From Methyloceanibacter caenitepidi (GTDB taxonomy: Bacteria > Pseudomonadota > Alphaproteobacteria > Rhizobiales > Methyloligellaceae): 64,000 nucleotides of DNA. Below are positions 17,657 to 24,477 of this stretch, in pieces. The notes under the pieces are model-generated. The model saw only the letters and a program-made list of their open reading frames with translations. It searched no databases and was not told where the DNA came from. The position numbers were made by a program, and so were the translations under genes. The stretch lies in assembly GCF_000828475.1 (NCBI RefSeq), contig NZ_AP014648.1, forward strand, positions 3,173,400 to 3,237,399, read 5' to 3'. The stretch's first letter is position 1; every line of letters begins with the position of its first letter.

Positions 17657-17751
17657 CCACCGTTCACACGGGCAAGTAGGCAATAGGCCTTGACCTTTGG
17701 GTGGGGTCGCCGGAAAAATTGTCACCGAAGTTTCATATTCGCGGGGAATCG

Positions 17752-18750
17752 ATGAGTTACCAGCTTGACCCTGCCTTGCCCATCAGCGAGGCCTTGCGTT
17801 CCGTTGCGCTAGACCAGCTGGATGTTGCCCACACATCGCTCGCCTCGACGCCGGATCGCCACAAGGGCGTTCACAGCGCACGGAAGTGCTTCAAGCGGTT
17901 GCGCTCGCTCCTTGTCCTGGCCCGGCCCGGCCTGCCCGAACCCCTTTACGCCAATCTGAATGCGCGCGTTGCCCGTATCGGCAAAGGGCTGGCGGCCGCG
18001 CGCGACGCGCACGCCCTGTTCGATGCCCTAAACACGTTGGAACGCAACACCGAGCCAGGGCTCGGAGATGGTCCCATCGAGGCGATGCGCGGCTGGCTTC
18101 GGGAGCGCCGCAAGGCGGCCGAGCAGAACCTTGAGCAAAACTCCGCGTCGCAATCGCTGGAGATGCTGCTGGAGCTCCGCCCCCGTTTCGCGAGCCTCGT
18201 CGTCTACCCCGACAATTTCACGCCCATCTCGAAAGGGCTGCAGCTCAGCTATTACCGCGCCAGGGAGCAGTTCAAATCGGCTTTCCGATCGAAGGATTCG
18301 GAACTGATCCACGATTGGCGCAAGAGCGTTCAGCGCCACTGGCGTCACATGCAGTTGCTCACCCCTTGCTGGCCGTCGGAACTCGGCGCGCGAACGGAGG
18401 CCGCCCGCGGCCTGTCGCAGACGCTGGGCGATGATCACGACATCGCCAACCTGATGCATCTGGCGACGACGCCGGCTATGGCGTTCGGGAGTCCCGAGGA
18501 CATTTCGGGTTTTCTGAAACGGTGCAAAATTCGTCTGAAGGAGTTGCGCAAGGACGCGAAGATCCGGGGCGAACGGCTCTTCGTCGAGAAGTCCGCGCCC
18601 TTTGCCGGCCGCATCCACGCCTATTGGACCACCGCGGCTGTCGGCGCCCTCAAGCCGGTTGAGCCGGCGCGTCAGGACGACAACGTCATCGCAATCGGGC
18701 ACGGGAGGCCCGACGTGGAGAACCAGAAAAAGTACGGCGGGCAGAGCTAG
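17752..18750 (+). CDS. CHAD domain protein
   Basis: 332 residues from ATG 17752 (GTG 17701 is an alternative). CHAD domains are alpha-helical, rich in conserved histidines and bind polyphosphate. Diagnostic parts are KGVHSARKCFKRLRSLLVL (first His-containing helix), AARDAHALFDAL, the second half's IHDWRKSVQRHWRHMQLL, LSQTLGDDHDIANL and LRKDAKIRGERLF. The class III (CYTH) partner domain is absent. The 3' end overlaps the convergent pqqB by 4 bp. Confidence 0.9.
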   Translation: MSYQLDPALPISEALRSVALDQLDVAHTSLASTPDRHKGVHSARKCFKRLRSLLVLARPGLPEPLYANLNARVARIGKGLAAARDAHALFDALNTLERNTEPGLGDGPIEAMRGWLRERRKAAEQNLEQNSASQSLEMLLELRPRFASLVVYPDNFTPISKGLQLSYYRAREQFKSAFRSKDSELIHDWRKSVQRHWRHMQLLTPCWPSELGARTEAARGLSQTLGDDHDIANLMHLATTPAMAFGSPEDISGFLKRCKIRLKELRKDAKIRGERLFVEKSAPFAGRIHAYWTTAAVGALKPVEPARQDDNVIAIGHGRPDVENQKKYGGQS

Positions 18751-19685
18751 AGCTCTACTTCCATACCGTCATAGGAGACGGTCCAACCCGCCGCTTCCAC
18801 GGCAGCGCGCTCGGGCGAATCCTCCCGGAGGACCGGGTTCGAATTGTTCACGTGGATGAAGATTTTGCGGTCGATCCCGAGCGGTTCCATCAAAGCCAGC
18901 GTTCCGTTTGGACCGGACATATTCATATGTCCGATGCGGTCGCCCGTCTTCTGCATGAGACCCTGGTCGATCATCTCGTTGTTCGTGTAGAGCGTCCCAT
19001 CGAAAAACAACAGCGCCGCGCCCTGAAGCCGCGCCCGCAGAGCATCGTCCAGTCCCGAACAGCCTGGAATGAAAAAGAACGACTTGCCGCTCGCATCCTC
19101 GGTTACCTTGAGGCCGAGCGTGTCGCCCTCCTCGGTGCCGAAACTGCCGCCGGTGCCCTTCTCTTCGTCCTCGAGATAGAGCGGTATCTTTCCCGGCACC
19201 GTAAAGGCTTCGACCGTCAGCCCGACGGGGCCGTCCGGCCCTTCGACCGCGAAGGACGAGCCTAGCGCCATGGTCTTGCGCGCGACGAGGTCGGGATTGA
19301 GAACGTCGAAAATGCTGTTGTCGGCCAGCACATCGAGCACGCGCGCGCTGCCGTAGACCGTCAGCGGCTGGCTCTCGCGCAGACACAGGAGGCCCGCCAC
19401 CGCGTCCACGTCGCCATTCGTCAGCACGACCGCCTTGATGGGGCTGTTGCGCGGCGGACCGTCGGGATCGGGCTGAAGTTCCGGCGTCTCGTTGATCTGC
19501 TGGCGCAAATCCGGCGCCGCGTTCAACAAAACCCATTGCTTGCCATCGGCACTGACCGCCACCGAGGCCTGCGTGCGGGGCCTGACCGTCGGGACACCCG
19601 AGCGCGCGGCGGCCGAATTCCGACCGTTGCAGTTCCATTGCGGCAGGCCACCGCCTGCGCCTGCGCCGATAACTTTGATGAACAT
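18747..19685 (-). CDS. pqqB: PqqB, pyrroloquinoline quinone biosynthesis protein (orphan)
   Basis: A metallo-beta-lactamase-fold enzyme acting in PQQ maturation, proposed to hydroxylate the PqqA-derived diamino acid. 312 residues from ATG 19685, starting MFIKVIGAGAGGGLPQWNCN; the CNGRNSAAARSG stretch, the QASVAVSADG segment and GHMNMSGPNGTLAL are hallmarks. No pqqA, pqqC, pqqD or pqqE is adjacent; they must be elsewhere. No clear SD is visible before the start. The presence of PQQ synthesis fits the PQQ-associated ABC pair at 37-39 kb. Confidence 0.96.
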   Translation of the reverse strand: MFIKVIGAGAGGGLPQWNCNGRNSAAARSGVPTVRPRTQASVAVSADGKQWVLLNAAPDLRQQINETPELQPDPDGPPRNSPIKAVVLTNGDVDAVAGLLCLRESQPLTVYGSARVLDVLADNSIFDVLNPDLVARKTMALGSSFAVEGPDGPVGLTVEAFTVPGKIPLYLEDEEKGTGGSFGTEEGDTLGLKVTEDASGKSFFFIPGCSGLDDALRARLQGAALLFFDGTLYTNNEMIDQGLMQKTGDRIGHMNMSGPNGTLALMEPLGIDRKIFIHVNNSNPVLREDSPERAAVEAAGWTVSYDGMEVEL

Positions 19686-19805
19686 AGTAGCGCATGCATG
19701 GCGTCTACGGGTGTCGCCCGTCAAGCTCATTCTTGACCTTGATCTGCAACGACGCAGAACTTCCGTTGCGCGATCGGAGGATCGCGGAACCCGTCTCGAT
19801 TGCGC

Positions 19806-19839
19806 AAGAAAAAGGGGCGTGGCCCGCAGTCCACGCCCC
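19806..19839 (-). terminator. Rho-independent terminator of the 84-residue secreted protein gene
   Basis: A perfect 9-bp stem (GGGGCGTGG at 19814-19822, CCACGCCCC at 19831-19839, 8-nt loop) precedes a T-rich tract on the minus strand (complement of 19806-19813). It lies about 70 bp after the stop at 19909. Confidence 0.85.
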
Positions 19840-19908
19840 CATACGTCCCTGATTACCGCGTCGGGCTTTCGCGTTTTCTACCCATCCGCGCCAGGGGAGA
19901 GACCCGCG

Positions 19909-20163
19909 TTAGTCCGCCGTGATCACAATGACCTTAAAGTCCTTGTCCAGACGGAAGTCGTACTGACCGTCCTTGCACTTCACGTCCTCAGCCTCGAAGA
20001 CGCCCGAAGCCTCGGTCTCCTTTTCGAATTCACCGCCTTCGCAGCCCCAAGCCGCGATGACTTCCTTGATCTTGGCAGCTTCATCCGCAGTTGGATCGTC
20101 ATCGGCGAACGCGGGCGTCGCCACAAAGGCGAGAGCAGCGGCAGCGATCATCAACTTTTTCAT
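19909..20163 (-). CDS. Small secreted PepSY-like protein
   Basis: 84 residues: a 20-residue signal peptide (MKKLMIAAAALAFVATPAFA) and a mature domain of about 64 residues. The pattern IKEVIAAWGCEGGEFEKE, then GVFEAEDVKCKDGQYDFRLD and KDFKVIVI, with two cysteines likely forming a disulfide, resembles a PepSY/DUF2874-type fold. Such proteins are periplasmic, and their role is mostly unknown. The SD and terminator show an independent gene. Confidence 0.75.
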   Translation of the reverse strand: MKKLMIAAAALAFVATPAFADDDPTADEAAKIKEVIAAWGCEGGEFEKETEASGVFEAEDVKCKDGQYDFRLDKDFKVIVITAD

Positions 20164-20407
20164 ATTAAGTCAGCCTTTCTTCCTAGCTAGCGTTTCGTTC
20201 GCGACAGATGTCGCGTCGTCTTGCCCGCTCAGGCGTTTCCTGGCTTGGAAGTTACAAGGTCCGACTTGCCAGTGTGAGGCAAAACCGACGGGAAGAATTG
20301 GCAAAGATGTCGTCGAAATATACCGTGGGCGCGCGCGAAGGGCTCCGAGGTGCACGCCATCGGCGCGGATACGGAACGGCGAGAGCGAGGCGGCTTGTGC
20401 GGAGGCG

Positions 20408-20896
20408 CTAGCGCCGGCCGAAGAGACCGCGCCGCGTTTCGACGGTGCCCTCGAGCGGATCGACCGGACCGCGATAACCGGGAACGCCGTACTTCGTGTA
20501 GTTGCCGAACCGATCGTAATGACGCCGGCCGCCAAAGCCCCAGAACCCCGGGGTGTAGCCGTAGTTGGGCGGAGGCAATGGCGCATTGTACTCGTAGGCG
20601 CTCTCGTATCCTTCACGCTCCTTGAAGAAGCGCAAGGAACTCGCCCTCACATAGCCGGGGCCGACGCGGCACCACCCGCTCTTGCAGGATTTGGCGTCGA
20701 CGACCTGAGAGATCCCGATCAGGCCAAGCACCTTCGCATTGGTGTTCGGTGCAGCGTAGATGCTCTCGGGCCGCTTCGCGGAAGCGGTCGCCGCCTTGGC
20801 TTGTCCTGGCAAACTGAACGACACAGCCAGCGAAACCGCAGTGATCGCAAGAAGCGCTGTTGAAAGTCGGGGCACAGCCGTCTCGAGAGCCATCAT
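20408..20896 (-). CDS. Exported SH3-domain protein
   Basis: 162 residues from ATG 20896 (MM start). Signal peptide ALLAITAVSLAVSFSLPGQAKA, then an SH3b domain at about 40-90 (IYAAPNTNAKVLGLI, VDAKSCKSGWCRVGPGYVRA) of the kind that binds peptidoglycan or anchors envelope proteins. The C-terminus is Gly/Tyr/Arg-rich (NAPLPPPNYGYTPGFWGFGG). The ORF runs about 66 codons further upstream without family character, so I trimmed it. Function is unknown. Confidence 0.75.
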   Translation of the reverse strand: MMALETAVPRLSTALLAITAVSLAVSFSLPGQAKAATASAKRPESIYAAPNTNAKVLGLIGISQVVDAKSCKSGWCRVGPGYVRASSLRFFKEREGYESAYEYNAPLPPPNYGYTPGFWGFGGRRHYDRFGNYTKYGVPGYRGPVDPLEGTVETRRGLFGRR

Positions 20897-21114
20897 GTCG
20901 ACGTTGTCCAGTCCGGCCGCGCAAGAGAAAGACGCGTCGGCCACGGATCGGAGTTTGCCACGCTTCCGACCGGTTTTCGACCCGGGCGCGATTAACCGCG
21001 CCGCGTAACCTGATCGCAAGGAGATCGCTTGCCGGGGACCGGACGCCCACAATGAATGGCGGCCCGCAGAACCCCGCGAGCCGCCACTCTTCAATCGCCA
21101 CTATCGCTACAAGG

Positions 21115-23919
21115 CTACCACTTGATGCGGGCGCCTGCCATGACCGACCGGCCGAGACCGGGTTTGACGCCGTCCTCACGGTCGGTGATGTACAGCTCGT
21201 CGGTGAGGTTCTCACCGGAAACGAACAGGACCATATCGGCCTTCGGCATCAGGTTCTGTGGGACCGTGTAGTTGGCCCGCGCGTTGAGGAGCCAGACACT
21301 CGGCACCAAGCCGTCTTCGCCGCTCGGGTCGCCGCCGTAAGGCGTGTTCTCCACGTCCGTGTAAAACTCGCCCCGATAGACGAAGCTGACGCTCGCATTC
21401 CACCCGGCCGTGCTCTCGATACCCGTGGTCAGATACGCGACCTCACGCGGCGAGAAGGGAATACGATTGCCGACGATGCTCTCGCCGCCCGGCAAGATGC
21501 CTTCGGTTATCTCGCCGTTCGAGTACGTGTAGGTCGCCTCCGCGAACGGGTTGAGGTCCCATCCCGTAAAGGGCCGGGAGTCGAGACGGCCGTACATTTC
21601 GAAACCGCTGATCTGCACCTCGTCGGCGCTCGTGAAGACGTTCTGACCGGAGGCCGTCGTGGCGGAGCCCTTGATCTGGTAGTTAGAGATGTTCTTGAAG
21701 AAGCCCGCCATGTCGAGCGTCACGCCCTTGATGCCGGTGGAGCGCAGACCGAGCTGGAAGTTGTTGCCAAGCTCGTCCTCCGGCGGGAAGGGTCCCTCGC
21801 GCTGCACGGGGATCGTCACGCCGCGGTTGTACCCGCCATACATCGTCGTGTGATAGACGGTCTCATAGTCCTGAAGAGACTTGCCGTCATAGACAGGTGC
21901 GGTTTGCTGACCGAACAAGCCCCAGGAGAATGAGATGCCGGGGAGCCAATAGGTCTTGTTGAAGCTGAAGTTCTTCGTGTCGCGCTCAAGCGCGAAGACG
22001 ACGCACTCCTCGCCCTCGAAATATTCGTGACCCGCGTAATCGCATTCGTCGAGTTCGTGTTCGCCCTCACCTTCCTCTTCCGAGGAGGCGGTCTGGACGA
22101 CCTTCGAGTTGAAGTGTTCGAAGCGAATGCCGGGCACGATGTCGATGGCCGGCGTCGCGTGGATCACCGTCTGGAGGTAGGCCGAGACGGCGTCGGTCTC
22201 GTGCTCGCTATCGAAGACCGTGAGGCCTTTCTTGTCGCCATCCCTCAAGATCTCACCTTGATCGCCGAAGAAGTTGCGGTTGGCGAAGGTGTGATGCTCC
22301 AATCGCACGCCCATCTGCAGGTCCTGATTAAGACCGGAGACAAACTCCCGATTGGCTAATTCGAAGCGCTGCTCGCCGCCGACATGCTGGTAGGTGCGCA
22401 AGCGGCCGATCATCACGCCTTCGGGGATCAGCGCTTCGTCGCCGACGAAGAGCGGGCTGAATGCGTCCTCAGCCTGCGACGGGTCTGCGCCCTCGAAGTT
22501 CTGATACCGGTCCCGGCGGTGATGCATGTAGTAGACGCGCGTCGTGGACGTCGTGTCCTCATCGAAATAGTAGTTCAGCACGCCCTGAAGGCGGAACGGA
22601 TCGGCATTGTACGTATTGAAGCGCGAGCCGGGGTTGTAGCAGCTCTTGCAGTGCTTCACCTCCTTGAAGAACGCTTCCTCGACCGTGTCGGACTGGAACG
22701 CGGTCTCCTCTTCTTCCTCGAGTTCTTCGTCCTCCGCCAGATCGCCTTCTTCCTCTCCGTCCTCTTCCTCTTCGAACTCTAGATTGGCTTCGTCGTAGTT
22801 GTCGCGCTGGCGGGTATAGGACCCGGAGAGTACGAAGTCCGCGTTGGTGTCCTTCCAGCCGAGGGCCGCGTAGAAATCGTTGTAACGCAGGCGCTCTGTG
22901 TCCCACGCACCCTGCACGTCGGCGCCGGTATAGGACACGACCGTGCCCCAATTGCCCCAGGTCGACCGGTTGTGCACGTGCCACTTGCCTGCGCTGCCGT
23001 CGCTGCCCGCGCCTTCGAGGGCAACCCCGCCACCCTCGCCCGACATAACGAACTCGTTCGGCCCGAAGGGCTGGAGGTTGCGGAAGTTGATGGCGCCGAA
23101 GTTGTTGTTCGGGGCGTAGATGATCGAGCCCTTAATCACCTCGACGGCCTCGATACGATCCGGCGGCGGGACATTGTGTACCGATGGATCGATGTAGAGG
23201 CTCATATTGATCGACTGACCGTCCTCCATGACGAGGACCTTGCGCGAGCGCCGCGGGTTCGAGCCGCGGATGCCAATGCCGCCGTTCCGCGCCGCGCCAT
23301 CGTCATTGACGATGTTCACGCCCGGTACGCGCTGCAGGATGTCATTCGTGCTGAAGGGATCCTGTTCGTTGATCTGCTGGCGCGTCACGCGGCTGCCGGC
23401 TTCCGAGAAATTCTGCAGGTTGCCCGGCGCGATACCGTTGAGCGGATTGACTGGCGATTGGGCTCCATTCCAGGAGCGCTCGAAACTCGCCTCACCGCCG
23501 GCAGGACCGTAGTAGTCGGGCTGCTGCTGCGTGATCAGCGTCGGGAAAAACAATTCGGGCTCGATGGGCTCGAACGCTGGTTGAGCCGGCGGCTCATACG
23601 CGACCGGCTCGGGTGCTCGCACCACCGGCTGTGGCGCGGGGCGCGATACGGGACGGCGCTTCGGCTCCGGCTTGCTTTCGGCCTGCTCACGCTCGGGCGG
23701 CTGCTCGGGTTCCGCCTGGGGCTGAATGATCTCGACGGCCGGAACGTCACCCTCGGTCGCTCCCCCCGTTTGAGGCTCCCCACCGGACGCCGGCGTCGTA
23801 GCGGACGGTGCGGCCTCTTCCGAGACCGCCTCGTTTTCGGTCGTTTGACCTATCGCATCGTATGGCAGCAAGGCCGCAGTGCTGACTGCAAGTGCGCCCC
23901 AAAACACACGTGACGGCAT
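21115..23919 (-). CDS. TonB-dependent outer-membrane receptor 1 with acidic Cys-containing inserts
   Basis: 934 residues from ATG 23919 (GGGGGA SD). Signal peptide about 1-25; a Pro/Glu linker to about 130; plug domain about 150-300 (TNDILQRVPGVNIVND, GIGIRGSNPRRSRKVLVMEDG, RIEAVEVIKGSIIYAPNNN); a barrel to a C-terminal Trp (AGARIKW). VEIIQ near residue 63 could be the TonB box. Unusual: an acidic stretch at about 381-406 (EFEEEEDGEEEGDLAEDEEL) followed by HCKSC (423-427), and a second acidic stretch at about 613-640 with Cys 626 and 639. Such loops suggest cation binding. The plug is FecA-like. It is a tandem paralogue of the gene at 24478-27264. Confidence 0.93.
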   Translation of the reverse strand: MPSRVFWGALAVSTAALLPYDAIGQTTENEAVSEEAAPSATTPASGGEPQTGGATEGDVPAVEIIQPQAEPEQPPEREQAESKPEPKRRPVSRPAPQPVVRAPEPVAYEPPAQPAFEPIEPELFFPTLITQQQPDYYGPAGGEASFERSWNGAQSPVNPLNGIAPGNLQNFSEAGSRVTRQQINEQDPFSTNDILQRVPGVNIVNDDGAARNGGIGIRGSNPRRSRKVLVMEDGQSINMSLYIDPSVHNVPPPDRIEAVEVIKGSIIYAPNNNFGAINFRNLQPFGPNEFVMSGEGGGVALEGAGSDGSAGKWHVHNRSTWGNWGTVVSYTGADVQGAWDTERLRYNDFYAALGWKDTNADFVLSGSYTRQRDNYDEANLEFEEEEDGEEEGDLAEDEELEEEEETAFQSDTVEEAFFKEVKHCKSCYNPGSRFNTYNADPFRLQGVLNYYFDEDTTSTTRVYYMHHRRDRYQNFEGADPSQAEDAFSPLFVGDEALIPEGVMIGRLRTYQHVGGEQRFELANREFVSGLNQDLQMGVRLEHHTFANRNFFGDQGEILRDGDKKGLTVFDSEHETDAVSAYLQTVIHATPAIDIVPGIRFEHFNSKVVQTASSEEEGEGEHELDECDYAGHEYFEGEECVVFALERDTKNFSFNKTYWLPGISFSWGLFGQQTAPVYDGKSLQDYETVYHTTMYGGYNRGVTIPVQREGPFPPEDELGNNFQLGLRSTGIKGVTLDMAGFFKNISNYQIKGSATTASGQNVFTSADEVQISGFEMYGRLDSRPFTGWDLNPFAEATYTYSNGEITEGILPGGESIVGNRIPFSPREVAYLTTGIESTAGWNASVSFVYRGEFYTDVENTPYGGDPSGEDGLVPSVWLLNARANYTVPQNLMPKADMVLFVSGENLTDELYITDREDGVKPGLGRSVMAGARIKW

Positions 23920-24147
23920 TCTTTTCCCCCAGTCCTCTGTCGTGAGCCTCCGCGTCAACGCGAAGGCTGCATTCTCCCTGTCGGGGGCATTTTGTATTTG
24001 GACGGAGAGACGCGGCGGATGCCATGTGATCTCGACCCCATCGTGGAAACGTGGTGGTCGGTTGTCCAGATATCCCCGCGCGAATCCCCCATCCCGTGAT
24101 TGCGCCCCGTCACAACCTGTAAGAGGACGCTCAACGGGGCGATCCAA

Positions 24148-24172
24148 AAACGAGCGGGAAGATCTTCCCGCT
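24148..24172 (-). terminator. Perfect 20-bp palindrome followed by T-tract, terminator-like
   Basis: AGCGGGAAGATCTTCCCGCT (24153-24172) is a perfect palindrome; on the minus strand it is followed by CGTTTTTGG. It lies 230 bp upstream of receptor 1, so it could end an upstream transcript or act as a leader attenuator. Confidence 0.55.
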
Positions 24173-24241
24173 GAGGAGGCCGCAGTCAGGTCCATGAACG
24201 AGGCCGCCGCGCGCGTTGCCGGCGCGGTTCCGCAAGATTCA

Positions 24242-24254
24242 GGGACTTAGTCCC
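24242..24254. repeat. Short perfect palindrome GGGACTTAGTCCC
   Basis: Arms of six bases around a central T. It sits 18 bp from the large hairpin at 24273 and is part of the same palindrome cluster; role unknown. Confidence 0.5.
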
Positions 24255-24272
24255 CCAAACCTGACCATTACC

Positions 24273-24312
24273 CATTTGATTTCTTCCCGAGTAGTCGGGA
24301 AGAAATCAAATG
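24273..24312. repeat. 18-bp perfect inverted repeat with GTAG loop
   Basis: CATTTGATTTCTTCCCGA (24273-24290) pairs without mismatch with 24295-24312 around the four-base loop GTAG. The stem is far longer and more AT-rich than a normal terminator, and no T-tract follows. It could be a stable RNA hairpin, a small RNA element, or a mobile palindromic unit. Confidence 0.75.
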
Positions 24313-24411
24313 AAGCTCTGGATGATCGGTATTTTGGGTGGCTTCTGTCCGGACCCCGTATCTCCGCGTTCGTGGCGGAAATAACACAGGCCGCATGGCG
24401 CGCTTCAAAAT

Positions 24412-24442
24412 AACAAGGCGGCGCACTTAGCGCCGCCTTGTT
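24412..24442 (-). terminator. Terminator of receptor 2
   Basis: A perfect 13-bp stem (AACAAGGCGGCGC, 5-nt loop, complement) lies 36 bp after the receptor 2 stop; TTATTTTG follows on the minus strand, as for a rho-independent terminator. Confidence 0.9.
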
Positions 24443-24477
24443 TCCGATAAAGCTGTGAGATGGGCCGGTTCAGCGGC

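Larger units (their letters stand above)
23920..24477. other. 558-bp intergenic region packed with palindromes, no gene seen
   Basis: Between the two receptor genes. It contains four strong palindromes annotated separately (24153-24172, 24242-24254, 24273-24312, 24412-24442). No convincing coding frame is present. It is the leader/promoter region of receptor 1 and the terminator region of receptor 2, and may encode a small RNA. Confidence 0.7.

Noticed and set aside
22972..23913. A 313-codon plus-strand ORF opposite receptor 1
   Set aside because: Antisense of the plug and linker region of the receptor; no independent features.
24148..24477. A cobalamin or other known riboswitch in the leader of receptor 1
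   Set aside because: I looked for a B12-box-like or TPP-type consensus and saw none; only plain palindromes are present.
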